A stretch of DNA of 64,000 bases, taken from positions 76,952 to 140,951 of the forward strand of contig JBDRHZ010000012.1 of assembly GCA_043816305.1 (NCBI GenBank), read 5' to 3'. This DNA is from JAHIVN01 sp018816645. Its GTDB lineage: Bacteria > Patescibacteriota > Dojkabacteria > JAHIVN01. The notes under the pieces are model-generated. The model was given only the letters and a program-made list of their open reading frames with translations, did not search any database and was not told the DNA's origin. The first letter of the stretch is position 1; each line of letters starts with the position of its first letter. This document shows, piece after piece, positions 45,001-53,799 of this stretch. The position numbers and the translations under genes are program-made.

Positions 45001-48000
45001 TCCCAAAGATAACACTGTGACATCTAGGGGAGTTCTCAATATTCAAGGACAAGCTCCTATTGAAACAACTGTTTACGTGTGTGTTGACATGGTATGGACA
45101 AGTGAGGAGTGTGATGACGAGTTGGTTACAAAGGTCGATGAGAATGGTTTCTTTACAGCAATTGTGCCTATATCTAAAAAAGAATCTTATATTTGGGCAC
45201 AAGCAGTGGATCGATTTGGGAATGAAAGTCCTAAAAGCAATGTGATTAAAATTATCCTCGATTTTTCAGAACCTCTGATATCGGTACAGGCACTTCCTGC
45301 GCTTTGTGGTATAAGTCAGAATATAATCTTTCGGAGTGTTGTAACCCAGAATACAGAAAATGTTCATATGGAATTTGCAGGTTACTCTAATCTTACGGAA
45401 CTTCCAGAAAGCTCAGATTGGTACGAAATCGGTGAGCTGAGAGAAGGTTGTGCTCTTGATCAGTGTGTGTGGGACTATAACTGGAAAAGTCCTGGCTTGA
45501 CTGGGGGAGTATATGAAATTGAGTTCACGGGTCGGAAGGCAGAGCTTGTGAAAACAATGAGTATCGGTATCAGGGTTGATGGAACAATACCAGATGTTCC
45601 TGTGATTACGAATATTAGGAAGAATGATAATAAAGAAAATCTCAGGCCGATGGATGGGAAATACTATACAAATGACGAAGCCGTAGAGGTATCTGGGATC
45701 GGAGAGCCACTCACAAAGATAAACTTGGTTGTAAATGGTAAACAGGCTGCGCATGTGAAGGCTGATCCGCTGGGATATTGGTCTCTAGATCTGGTGTTGG
45801 AAGAAAATGCAAATTTACAGGAGTATCTTCTTAGTGCTGGAAGCGTTGATGCAGTGGGCAATGAAAGTGCGTCTTCTATTCCTATTATAATTGTCGTAGA
45901 CAAAATCCCTCCAAATATTGATAAGTTAAGCAGCAGCAGTACATATAGAAGATCAGGTTCAATAGCAGATTTAACCGGACAAACAAGTGAGCCGATAAGC
46001 TCTGTAACTGTTGTTACTCCATATGGTGCTCTGCACAGATTAGCTTTATTAGTTGATAAGAAGTCGTTTCTCGGAAGTTTTGTCGTAGAATCAAATGCTA
46101 GCGAGGGTGAATATATAATTGAGGTCAAAGTTCAAGATTATGCGGAGAATGAATCAACCCGAGTTTTCGTCTTTACAGTCGATAATACCTGTCCCGAGGC
46201 TGCTGTTGTGAATACGGAAAAATGGGGTGAGTATAACGGGATAGATATCAAAGAGGGTATTCCTGCTGATGGACGGCTGGTGCCTGGTTATGTGATTGGT
46301 CGAAGGGACTTTGAGATTAGGGGACTGGCAGAAAAGGGTTCGGAAGTACAGGTCTGGATAAGCTCAGAACTTGTTGGGAGAACTAGAGTTACAAACTCTC
46401 GTTGCAGTGGTCTCACTTTGAAATATGGGGATGAACACGTCCCGTTATGTGAGTGGTCGTACAATGTAAGACTTGGTGCAATAGAGAAGGGATATCTTAT
46501 ACAGCTAAAAGTAGTTGACGCGGCAAAAAATGTCAGTGACATTTCCTCAGGCGAGCTGGTCTATTTTGACAAGACCTCTCCAAAGATTCCTCGAAATTCA
46601 GTAACTAAAGATTATTGGCAGTACGGTAGTTCATCAAAGTATGTCACAAACGAAACAAAAATAAAGGTTCTAGGTAAAGCAGAGAGGGTAAGTGATATGG
46701 AAATGAAAATAGAGAATGACCAGAAAGGCATAGATTTAGTTAAGAGCAAAACTTCTCAACAAGGTAGTTTTGCTAAACAGTTAGAACTGGGGCAAAACTC
46801 GAGTAGTCAAGAGGATGGGTGGTATATGGTAAGCTTTAGATCAGTTGATGCTGCGGGAAATAAGTCTTCGCCTTATAGCTTTCAGATTTTACGGGATACA
46901 GTTCCTCCTAGCTTGAAATATGTTTCTGATCCCTATTTGTGTGGTGAGAATATATGTATTAACATTGAAGGTGAGCAAGGTTCACATCTTTATGCTGATT
47001 CTACATTTATCGCTGAACTGGATTCAGGAACAAATAAACTGGTGCTGACTGATAATTGGAACTACGACACTTATTATCACTATATGCTGTACCTTCAGGA
47101 TAAAGCAAAGAATAGATCAGAGCAGGTAGCCAGGGGAATTGCAACACCTGAACTCGGAAAGGGTAGCGTTGAAGGTGTGAAGGAAGATGATCCTTGGGGG
47201 GAGAACAAAGGAAGTGATCTTGGGTCTGTAAAATTTACGGTAAACGTATCAAACAATGGAGCATATCAAATATCAAATGTTCAGATTCCTTCTCCTAAGC
47301 TTACAAAGGTGAATAATGGCGGAGCAAATAATATATCTGTGTTTGGATATTCCATTCCAAAGAATCATAAGCTCCGAGTAGATATTATCAGACAATTTGA
47401 TACTTTCAATGAAGCGGCTGATATCTGTCAAACTGGAATCTTCTTGAGTGAAGCAGATAAAGAATGCATAGAAAGTGAAATGGGCATAGATAATGTAAAT
47501 GACTGGGTTTGGAAGATGCAGGCTGATTGCAAATTTGTTCCACTATGTCTCGAATCAAAGAAGTCTAGTTGGAGAAATACAAAGACTAGTGAAGATATCG
47601 TTTTCCCGACAGAGCATGTCTTGATAGCTTTGCACCGCGAGGGTTCCGATCTTCCAAATATCTCAAATCTATGGAACGATAATGTTGACGGAAACTTCAA
47701 ATTTAAATTTGGTCTAAACAAGAATTTGGAAATCGGAGATTATGTGAAGGCAAGAACAATTATATTCGGGGACTTTGAATTTGAAGGAGTTGAAATTGAT
47801 TATAGGGGTCTCAATGATATGGAGGCGGGTAAGAATGAAGGACTCAAAAGTCACTTTAGCAACTCTCTGAAGATACCGAAAGCTCCGTTCATCTTTGATG
47901 ATGCCGTCAGTCCTGTATCCGACCCAACATGCGAGGGATATTTGGTATCGAGTTTATTTGGTTTTAGAAAAGATCCGTTTACCGGCGAGGATAAATTCCA

Positions 48001-48292
48001 TAGTGGCATAGATATAGCCAAGTGGGGAGGGTGTAAGATTGTTTCAGCGCAGAAGGGGGAGGCTGAAACTGGCTGGTATGCAGGGAATACAGTTTTTATA
48101 AGTCACAACAGTAGATTCGAAACAAGATATGGGCATGGGCAGTATTATATAGGCAATTTCAAAAGAGCCACGGGGAAAGGAGAACCTATTATGTACATGG
48201 GAGACTCGGGTAAAGCTACTGGAGTACATCTACATTTCGAGGTCTGGGACAACGGCAATACAGTTGATCCAAAAAAACACTTTAACTTTTAG
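42071..48292 (+). CDS. Giant secreted multidomain protein ending in an M23 peptidase
   Basis: The protein has 2073 residues. A signal segment (~8-35) precedes a DNRLRE-like domain (~36-225: ADAMVREDYPDRNYG, FDLSPL, WGETEITWNNKP). A fibronectin-like domain is followed by many Ig-like domains, two of which have the FSPNDDG/ISPNGDG signature of FlgD/CHU_C-type modules, and the rest end with DxxGN. Residues ~1950-2073 form an M23 endopeptidase (SLFGFRKDPFTGEDKFHSGIDI, HLHFEVWDNG). The long stalk likely places the peptidase at a distance from the cell, against its own or another cell's wall. Confidence 0.85.
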   Translation: MTHIKQIVKLCVGILGFLCAIGCIAVSIENDEVLASSEITLVPIADAMVREDYPDRNYGVWSDMTIGRSWNMGNYFSNSFAYIKFDLSPLNSQVVVESAYLDVYHYVRSDYASGDYVVNVAKANGSWGETEITWNNKPSFSGIYSSNVISGYGGQWFNPPQKYTFDVTQLVQKWASESSNQGMVLYKDSGNYGGFWCSRNYNDSTCFASTRPRLRITYSQNFPPNIPKQTSPLNMSVLGGDSSSLGAEVTLKVSSLGDSEGNLEGTWFYYKDARSQEWETSPIRTGSKTAQFTTFLHDGIWSWKARSKDSMGLWSDYSPTFTFTIDTAPPSRPNIIAEPEFTPGDQNTILVEASTDVLSSKIYYQLNVSEGDNCDTKVSETGWQEAREFSVSGLKHKVSYCYKAKAQDNIGNTTEWSEGVLSCQDAVLPEINGIGLDNKVFSPNDDGLFDQSTLTFQLEEDYLDYWEIRIVNAAGLVERSVQGKDLEGTFTWDGKDNDNVIVLDGPYKFDLTVFDKAGNKTEERNQVATVDNHPSILNISQPASDTWTKEESIKIAGITDLGTVLSINGQVCDIDESGMFEETKHLELGINEFYVEALDGVGNLSSEIIYVNREIDNPVGQLTFPSGTINNKQPEMIYRLADDTDDFQSGVDPDSINLSITYPNGSELLLISTGTNLQPDLGTAITDCLYTGNPLSVDCNFRYVIQAPLSQDGEYRTKLYFTDLAGNLSGEAAHNFFLDSKTYLVIETPKNNDLFSHSKITIRGQAEKDSVLSVSESNDEISFEVNEDSEYVSDCSNISKDSFGGEVCDFGLLDFELDADTEQDTDTANQIVFTITDKAGNSLNFARNVYVNLYAVNLSISTDLDYISPNGDGRQDGLFFYSKAVSREEDQNPEVMIDSWIVSIKNGQGELVNELSGTLSLPGSIYFDGKDSLGNWLENGECEYSLGVVTSDGIKFVTEEKIFTATSTLDGKVVITSPKDNTVTSRGVLNIQGQAPIETTVYVCVDMVWTSEECDDELVTKVDENGFFTAIVPISKKESYIWAQAVDRFGNESPKSNVIKIILDFSEPLISVQALPALCGISQNIIFRSVVTQNTENVHMEFAGYSNLTELPESSDWYEIGELREGCALDQCVWDYNWKSPGLTGGVYEIEFTGRKAELVKTMSIGIRVDGTIPDVPVITNIRKNDNKENLRPMDGKYYTNDEAVEVSGIGEPLTKINLVVNGKQAAHVKADPLGYWSLDLVLEENANLQEYLLSAGSVDAVGNESASSIPIIIVVDKIPPNIDKLSSSSTYRRSGSIADLTGQTSEPISSVTVVTPYGALHRLALLVDKKSFLGSFVVESNASEGEYIIEVKVQDYAENESTRVFVFTVDNTCPEAAVVNTEKWGEYNGIDIKEGIPADGRLVPGYVIGRRDFEIRGLAEKGSEVQVWISSELVGRTRVTNSRCSGLTLKYGDEHVPLCEWSYNVRLGAIEKGYLIQLKVVDAAKNVSDISSGELVYFDKTSPKIPRNSVTKDYWQYGSSSKYVTNETKIKVLGKAERVSDMEMKIENDQKGIDLVKSKTSQQGSFAKQLELGQNSSSQEDGWYMVSFRSVDAAGNKSSPYSFQILRDTVPPSLKYVSDPYLCGENICINIEGEQGSHLYADSTFIAELDSGTNKLVLTDNWNYDTYYHYMLYLQDKAKNRSEQVARGIATPELGKGSVEGVKEDDPWGENKGSDLGSVKFTVNVSNNGAYQISNVQIPSPKLTKVNNGGANNISVFGYSIPKNHKLRVDIIRQFDTFNEAADICQTGIFLSEADKECIESEMGIDNVNDWVWKMQADCKFVPLCLESKKSSWRNTKTSEDIVFPTEHVLIALHREGSDLPNISNLWNDNVDGNFKFKFGLNKNLEIGDYVKARTIIFGDFEFEGVEIDYRGLNDMEAGKNEGLKSHFSNSLKIPKAPFIFDDAVSPVSDPTCEGYLVSSLFGFRKDPFTGEDKFHSGIDIAKWGGCKIVSAQKGEAETGWYAGNTVFISHNSRFETRYGHGQYYIGNFKRATGKGEPIMYMGDSGKATGVHLHFEVWDNGNTVDPKKHFNF

Positions 48293-48305
48293 TTGTGATT
48301 TAGAG

Positions 48306-48842
48306 ATGAATAAGGGCTACAAATTGTTATTTTTACTTATACTTTTGGTTATTACCATAGCTGCAGCTGTATATATGATTAAAACCAATAATAAAGTGAT
48401 CATTCCGAAAGAAATCGGAAGTGAGTTGACTCAGTCAGAGTGTTCTCACAGAGCAGAGGAGTATTTAGTCGGGGAATGGGCAAATCTGCCATCAGAAAAT
48501 CCGATACTTTTGAATCTAGTGTTAAGTTCTGACAAGACTTTTGTTTACAATGTCGATGAGACAAGCGGGAGTAAGAAATATAAGTTGTCAGGGAAATGGG
48601 AATATAGTAGTGATACTGTCAGCATGAGATTAAACTTCGATGAGTTAAACGAGACCTGGGAAAATATTCTCTCCGATCCAAAGCTTAGCGATAATTATGA
48701 GTCTGTCCTGAGTTACGATCTTGCTTCTCGTTTAATGGTAGTGAAAATTCAGTATATGGAAAGGGAAGTTTTTCAAGGCTGTGAGCCAAATAGATACTAC
48801 ATTGATCTGCTGGGTTATTTCCTGTACAAGGTATCGGGTTGA
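48306..48842 (+). CDS. Membrane-anchored small protein, lipocalin-like pattern
   Basis: The protein has 178 residues from the ATG at 48306 (MNKGYK); an upstream start at 48264 would overlap the giant gene. One N-terminal membrane helix is followed by a beta-rich domain (LVGEWANLPSENPILLNLVLSSDKTFVYNVD, then YKLSGKWEYSSDTVSMRLNF), the alternating GxW pattern of lipocalin-like folds. It may work with the giant protein directly upstream. No precise family is recognised. Confidence 0.55.
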   Translation: MNKGYKLLFLLILLVITIAAAVYMIKTNNKVIIPKEIGSELTQSECSHRAEEYLVGEWANLPSENPILLNLVLSSDKTFVYNVDETSGSKKYKLSGKWEYSSDTVSMRLNFDELNETWENILSDPKLSDNYESVLSYDLASRLMVVKIQYMEREVFQGCEPNRYYIDLLGYFLYKVSG

Positions 48843-48844
48843 TC

Positions 48845-49201
48845 TCAAGACTTTGTACTTCGCGGTCCTACGCCGTTTCCCTGATATCTTTTCAGACTGA
48901 ACTTTTCAGGTACCGGATCGTATCCGCCCTTTGAAAAGGGGTTACAGTCTACTATTCTCTTCAGTCCCATGAAGCTTCCCAGTATAACGCCATGTTTGAG
49001 TATAGACTGTCTTGTAAATTCAGAACAGCTGGGATGGTAAGTGCAGATGCGAAACACTTCCGGCTTTGCCCAAAAGGAGTGGTCTGTTGAAAGAAAGAAC
49101 TGATATACTCGTATGAATCCGGATGCAAAATAGCGTGGAATTTTGATTAGAGTATTTAATTTTATTTTTGATTTCTTCTTGCCAGCCATCTTTTGGTGCA
49201 A
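48845..49201 (-). CDS. yidD: YidD membrane protein insertion factor
   Basis: The protein has 118 residues. The family core is intact: RVYQFFLSTDHSFW, CTYHPSCSEFTRQSILKHG, GLKRIVDCNPFSKGGYDPVP. YidD assists the YidC insertase at the inner membrane. The basic N-terminus before residue ~20 is variable. The ATG at 49189 (MAGKKK) is an alternative start. The usual neighbours rnpA, rpmH and yidC are absent. Confidence 0.92.
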   Translation of the reverse strand: MHQKMAGKKKSKIKLNTLIKIPRYFASGFIRVYQFFLSTDHSFWAKPEVFRICTYHPSCSEFTRQSILKHGVILGSFMGLKRIVDCNPFSKGGYDPVPEKFSLKRYQGNGVGPRSTKS

Positions 49202-49352
49202 TGTTCAAATTTGAGGAATAGAGGAGTTTAGCAATAAATTAAAGATTAGTAAAATCTAGAATCCAGTTTTATCGAAATTTCACTCAAAATCATTTTAGCC
49301 TAAAATAAGTTATAGATTTTTATCACTTATATATGAATATACTTACTGAAAA

Positions 49353-49514
49353 TTGAATTCTCCCTCACTTCCTGTTTCCCTAGTGATTCAGAAGAGCTTC
49401 TTCTTCATTGCTTTTGTTTTTAAAACAGACAAGCTTACTGATTTTATCTATGGTCTCACGATTGTAATATTGCCTATTCTATCAATTATCAGTTCTAGCA
49501 ACTTTGAAAGCTGA
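49353..49514 (+). pseudogene. Remnant of a DUF1295 (steroid-reductase-like) membrane protein gene
   Basis: A 53-codon frame from a TTG contains FFFIAFVFKTDKLTDFIYG and LTIVILPILSII, very like the N-terminus of DUF1295 family proteins. A stop follows, and no continuation of the usual ~250-residue protein is found downstream. The rest of the 455-bp gene-free stretch (49202-49656) shows nothing else recognisable. Confidence 0.5.
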
Positions 49515-49656
49515 AAGATAATTTTGCTGCTTCTTCCCCCATAAGAAACAAGAGACAGGTAATTTATTCCGAGGCTTTCGTCACGGTCTTAGAAAGTGCT
49601 TGTCTTGATCGACCGAATGTGTAATATTTAGGAATTCATCTTAAGAAAATAAAGCT

Positions 49657-50505
49657 ATGGGAAAGACAGGAAGCTATAAAAATTTTGAAACATTACGGCC
49701 GGAGTTACTTGAAAGGAAAATAACCGACTTTAGGAATATGGGTTTGGGGAAGATCGTTGTGGTAGCTGACTTTGATGGAACTCTGTCTGTGGCTGCCGGA
49801 CCGAATAGAAAATACATGACAACTTTTGGTACGGCGAAGCTTCATCTCGGACCAGAACACGAAGCGAGATCTGTCGAATTATATGATTATTATCACCAGT
49901 TTGAGTACGCAAGTGATATTCCAGATAGAGAACGAATGAAAAAGATGAGAAGTTGGTGTCAAAGGTCAATGAGCCTGATTGTGGAGTATGGTTTTTCCAG
50001 AAAAACGATCAAGAGAATTGTTGAAGAAAGAAATATTATTCCCAGAAAAGGATTGTCTCAGTTCTTTGCCAATCTGGAAAGATACAATGTTCCTACATGG
50101 TTAGTTTCAGCGGGGCTAGGAGATATAATTCAGGAATTTATTCTCAGTTATTCAAAGGCATCCAATATACGGATTCACTCCAACTTCTTTGATTTCAATG
50201 GGATAGGATTGTCTACTGGGTTTGATAAGGACAGAAATGTTTTTATACATAATAAGCATAAATCACTTAAACAGGAGGATCGATATATCAAAGACACAAG
50301 TTCTCGTCCTCTGCTTGTTGTGTTGGGAGATTCCGTTGACGATCTTGAAGTCATTCAAGATCGAAAAAATTGCATAAGTATAGGATTTCTGGAAGACGAC
50401 ATTGAAATGCGTAGAAACGAATTCTTGGAGAACTTCGACTTGGTACTTCAGGGAAGGCAATCCTTTTCTCCAGTATTAGATCTGCTTGCTAGATTTTTGT
50501 CCTAG
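49657..50505 (+). CDS. UMPH-1-type pyrimidine 5'-nucleotidase (HAD family)
   Basis: The protein has 282 residues. HAD motif I is VVADFDGTLS, motif III is in the IIPRKGL region, and motif IV is VVLGDSVDDLEVI. The cap insert (LHLGPEHEARSVELYDYYHQFE and the MRSWCQRSMSLIVEYG helix) matches cytosolic 5'-nucleotidase III/UMPH-1. It would dephosphorylate pyrimidine nucleoside monophosphates. The family is mainly eukaryotic with scattered bacterial members. It overlaps the convergent next gene by 4 nt. Confidence 0.8.
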   Translation: MGKTGSYKNFETLRPELLERKITDFRNMGLGKIVVVADFDGTLSVAAGPNRKYMTTFGTAKLHLGPEHEARSVELYDYYHQFEYASDIPDRERMKKMRSWCQRSMSLIVEYGFSRKTIKRIVEERNIIPRKGLSQFFANLERYNVPTWLVSAGLGDIIQEFILSYSKASNIRIHSNFFDFNGIGLSTGFDKDRNVFIHNKHKSLKQEDRYIKDTSSRPLLVVLGDSVDDLEVIQDRKNCISIGFLEDDIEMRRNEFLENFDLVLQGRQSFSPVLDLLARFLS

Positions 50506-51320
50506 AAATTGATATTTGAGATAACATAGCCTTCGATAGCTTCGCCATTATATGCAGTCCTATGATTGGAAACACTTTTCATCACAATGTCAACCTTTAT
50601 GTCAGAAAGTTCGGGAACATTACTAAGCTCTGGATTTACTGTAAAGTTGTAATCAAATACATAGCCGCTTGGATCTATAGATACCGTGTAGCCATAGCCA
50701 TAGTTGCTGTCAGTATAGGTACGATATGGTTTTTTGTGAGGGATTCTGTCTAGATAATTAAAAACAAATAAGGGAATACCGTACATTTCAATAAATTCTA
50801 TATTTGCCTGGTCCATTACTGCTCCGTATGTGCTGACTGTCCAGCATACACCAGATGCATAATAATAATCACCTTCGGGCTTGGTATATCCTTCGTCTGT
50901 TGCCATAGTAAGATAACCATCTTTGATTATTTCGACTCTGTCACCAGGTGAAAGCAGAGGTATACTATTTAGTTCTTTTGCTGCAGCTGCTGCATTTATA
51001 TGTTTCCCATAGTAGTAATCCTCCGGGTATAGCGGAAGAGAAACGAAACCGCCTCGATAGTCAAGCGTCTGTGGAGTATCTTGATGAGGATTGATTTTCT
51101 CCTGTTCTATTTCCGTATCTTTTTCATTCTTTGCTGTCTCTAGATGCGGTTTGGGAGTGACAGTAGTAGGTCCCTCTTTTATCGGCTCGGACTTCTGATA
51201 TTCATCAAATATCTGGATTTCCTCGTACAGAAAATATGCCAGGTAAAAACCCGTTTCCAGCGCGAGCAGACTCAAGATGATTGTGATAAATACCATGATT
51301 TTTCTCATCCCTTTATCCAT
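50502..51320 (-). CDS. Membrane-anchored VanW-like protein
   Basis: The protein has 272 residues. A membrane anchor (~8-32) and a charged linker (~40-90) are followed by a domain with SGVCWTVSTYGAVMDQANIEFIE, which resembles the G-x-C-x-x-S-T signature of VanW proteins, and a beta-rich end. VanW functions are poorly known (cell-wall associated). The usual downstream VanW motifs are weak, so this could be a distant relative. Confidence 0.5.
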   Translation of the reverse strand: MDKGMRKIMVFITIILSLLALETGFYLAYFLYEEIQIFDEYQKSEPIKEGPTTVTPKPHLETAKNEKDTEIEQEKINPHQDTPQTLDYRGGFVSLPLYPEDYYYGKHINAAAAAKELNSIPLLSPGDRVEIIKDGYLTMATDEGYTKPEGDYYYASGVCWTVSTYGAVMDQANIEFIEMYGIPLFVFNYLDRIPHKKPYRTYTDSNYGYGYTVSIDPSGYVFDYNFTVNPELSNVPELSDIKVDIVMKSVSNHRTAYNGEAIEGYVISNINF

Positions 51321-51392
51321 AACAATGCATGAATAACGTCTAAGTCTTAAAAAAGTGACATGTAGAATACTACCCCGGTAGTAGACAAGTTA

Positions 51393-51848
51393 TCATTTTC
51401 GAAGTTCCGAATCAAGCCACCTGTAGCGTTCGGGATTTCTGAAGCTTCTCTCAAAGTATCTTTTGCCCAGGTTTTTATCTACAGCAGAATGCATGTAATT
51501 TTCCAGGAAGTTGAGGATCTCTTTCTCATTTGGGGCAGTATTTTCTATCGGCAAATAATTCTTCCCGAGTTTTGTCAAGTCGATTTCTGTCTTTCCGTTC
51601 TTATGAAGAATTGTCATCTTTAGAGCCTGTTTTCCGGTTAGAAATGCTTGGATCTCTATGAGGTCGAAAGTTGTTTTAAACCTTCTGGAACTTGTTGCTA
51701 CAACTCCAAATTCTGTATTGTTGAAGCTGGTCCAGACTCTGATCGAGTCACTCTGACTAGAATAATTTCCAAGGATTTTTACCCCTTGTTGAAGGTCAGA
51801 TTTAATTTTTGCAATAAGTTTGTCAGATACGCTTTTTTGAAGCTTCAT
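51393..51848 (-). CDS. Hypothetical soluble protein
   Basis: The protein has 151 residues, with no membrane segment or recognised motif. A mixed alpha/beta pattern is seen (DSIRVWTSFNNTEFGVVATSSRRFKTTFDLIEIQAFL). It overlaps the end of the TrmH-family gene by 26 nt on the same strand, so the two are expressed together. A link to RNA modification is only contextual. Confidence 0.5.
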   Translation of the reverse strand: MKLQKSVSDKLIAKIKSDLQQGVKILGNYSSQSDSIRVWTSFNNTEFGVVATSSRRFKTTFDLIEIQAFLTGKQALKMTILHKNGKTEIDLTKLGKNYLPIENTAPNEKEILNFLENYMHSAVDKNLGKRYFERSFRNPERYRWLDSELRK

Positions 51849-52539
51849 ATAAAGCGATTCCTACCGAAACGGCTAGGTTTAATGAATCAACATCATCTGT
51901 CTGCGGTATTGTGACTGTCTGGCCAAGTGTCTTTAATGATTCCGGAAGTCCAGGGCCTTCACTTCCAAAAACCAGCGAATAAGGTGATATGAACTTTGTC
52001 TTTGTTATCCAGTTTCTGCCATCTGTATAGAATAAGTAGAAGTTGTTTTTTAGCGGTACATTATCGAAACTGTCGAAATACTGAAAATTGACCTTGAAAA
52101 CTGCACCCATTGAAGCTCTCACAACTTCCGGGTCGAAGATGTCAGCTCCGGGTCGAATTATTCCAACATCTTTCACTCCAAAACCTAGGGATGTTCTCAC
52201 GATAGTTCCGAGATTTCCTCTATTAGACGGCTTGAAAAGTATGACACTATTTTGGTCTATCTTAAGCCTAGAGCTGTGTTTTTTGAAGATACCGATAACA
52301 AAGTTATTCCCTCGTGGAGTCAGGCGTTCGACGACCTGATCATTTACGGAGTACCTTATGTTCTTGTTTTTACAGATATTTTGGATTTCTTTTAATGCTA
52401 TTGTTTCTTCTGCATTTGAACGCGTAAAAACTTCGATAACTTGTTCGGACTTATTCCGAAGCAACTCCAAAGTTGGAAAGACTCCAAAAGAGTAGGAAAA
52501 GGTGAAATTCTTCTTGTACTTTTTATATGCTTTTGACAT
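51823..52539 (-). CDS. TrmH/SpoU family RNA 2'-O-methyltransferase
   Basis: The protein has 238 residues. SPOUT motifs 1-3 are present: SNRGNLGTIVRTSLGFG, VFGSEGPGLP, and SLNLAVSVGIALYEA, plus RASMGAVFKV. The trefoil-knot domain covers ~90-235. A short N-terminal region (~1-85) is shaped like the L30e-type substrate-binding domain of RlmB/TrmH relatives. It probably methylates rRNA or tRNA ribose. The target position is not predictable. A 130-bp structured element lies just upstream of its start. Confidence 0.88.
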   Translation of the reverse strand: MSKAYKKYKKNFTFSYSFGVFPTLELLRNKSEQVIEVFTRSNAEETIALKEIQNICKNKNIRYSVNDQVVERLTPRGNNFVIGIFKKHSSRLKIDQNSVILFKPSNRGNLGTIVRTSLGFGVKDVGIIRPGADIFDPEVVRASMGAVFKVNFQYFDSFDNVPLKNNFYLFYTDGRNWITKTKFISPYSLVFGSEGPGLPESLKTLGQTVTIPQTDDVDSLNLAVSVGIALYEASKKRI

Positions 52540-52568
52540 AGATATAATTATAACACTTTCTTATTTGT

Positions 52569-52698
52569 TGTAGAACGCGGTCTATCTGTCGATAGACAGG
52601 CTTTCAGCTGCATGATAACTGGTCACTTATAGTTGAGGAGTGCAATTCCTCAACAAGGAGACTTAGGATATTTACGCGGATTGGAATCGCATTCTACA
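52569..52698. repeat. MITE-like or structured element with 11-bp inverted ends
   Basis: TGTAGAACGCG (52569-52579) and CGCATTCTACA (52688-52698) are inverted repeats with one mismatch. It would be a G-U pair in a minus-strand RNA. Inside are two further hairpins: CTGTC-GATA-GACAG (52586-52599) and GTTGAGGA-N7-TCCTCAAC (52632-52654). No target duplication is visible. It could be a non-autonomous transposon/REPIN-type repeat or a structured 5' leader of the TrmH gene, whose start is 30 bp away. Confidence 0.55.
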
Positions 52699-52753
52699 GC
52701 TCCTTCACTTATTTCCTTAACTAGCATACAATACAGTTATTAAAATTCAGACC

Positions 52754-53770
52754 ATGAATTCTTTTCTTTCTTTCTATCCGAAAGGTTTTGGGGATGTTGT
52801 AGAAGATGTCCTTAGTAAAGCACTTCGAGACTTGAAGATCCGGTATAACAAGGACCAACGTATATTGTACGAGACGAATTTCCGGTGGGAGATGATATCG
52901 CGTCTCTCTTACTTTGATTCATCATTTCTTTTGATCAAATATTCTGCGAAACCAGAGATGAGAAATTTAGAGCGTTTGTTTAGCTGGGCTCAGAGTAACG
53001 AAACCTTTTTCAAGTTTGTCCAGGAATTTGCAAGGGGAAGAGCCTCTTTGCGAATAGTCGATTCAAGCCCAAATTTCTCTAAATCACATTTTCGAAAGAT
53101 AAAGTTCCAGCTTGAAGAAAAGTTAAAGCGACGATATGGTCTCAAGATTGATCCAGGTCATCCTGACTCAGAGCTTCGATTTATAGAGAAAAGCGACTTT
53201 GGATTCATAGGTATCCGAGTGAGCAAACCTCCGCAATATAAACGCCGAAATTTCAAGGACCGGCTGCGTCCCGATATAGCTAGCTTGCTTATAGAGTTAT
53301 CTGAGCCGCGAAAAACCGATATTTTCCTAGATCCTTTTAGTGGAAGCGGTATCGTTCCGTCACTTCGTGCCAGGTTTTGGCCCTTTAAGAAGGTATATGC
53401 GACTGACAGGTACATAGCCAAGACTGAATTTATGCTCGAAAAAGGTGAACGGTCAGTGGTAAAGATCATTCAGGCAGATTATAAGAACCTTGATAAACAT
53501 TTTAACAATAATGTAAACAAGATAGTGACTGATCCACCTTGGGGAGGCATCGAATCGAATCTAAATATTGAGGCGTTTTATAGAAAGCTCTTCCTCCAAT
53601 TTAAAAGGGTCTGTTCTAGAAAAGCAGCTATTGTGCTTATCTCGAATCAACTAGAGATTATCTTGGGAATCCTTGAGTATAACAAAGACATTTTCGAGCT
53701 TGAGATGAAAATCGATACTGAAGTCTCTGGTAAAGAAGCATATGTCTTTAAGATCCGAAAGCTCATTTAA
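52754..53770 (+). CDS. THUMP/UPF0020-type RNA guanine-N2 methyltransferase-like protein
   Basis: The protein has 338 residues. The C-terminal Rossmann methyltransferase has motif I IFLDPFSGSGIVPSLRAR and motif IV VTDPPWGG (DPPW), typical of N2-guanine methylases of the Trm11/Trm14/RlmL group. The N-terminal ~150 residues resemble the ferredoxin-like and THUMP region. It likely modifies tRNA or rRNA and sits near the TrmH-family gene, divergently. Confidence 0.8.
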   Translation: MNSFLSFYPKGFGDVVEDVLSKALRDLKIRYNKDQRILYETNFRWEMISRLSYFDSSFLLIKYSAKPEMRNLERLFSWAQSNETFFKFVQEFARGRASLRIVDSSPNFSKSHFRKIKFQLEEKLKRRYGLKIDPGHPDSELRFIEKSDFGFIGIRVSKPPQYKRRNFKDRLRPDIASLLIELSEPRKTDIFLDPFSGSGIVPSLRARFWPFKKVYATDRYIAKTEFMLEKGERSVVKIIQADYKNLDKHFNNNVNKIVTDPPWGGIESNLNIEAFYRKLFLQFKRVCSRKAAIVLISNQLEIILGILEYNKDIFELEMKIDTEVSGKEAYVFKIRKLI

Positions 53771-53799
53771 TTAACTAAATAACTTTTTATGTAAAAGCC

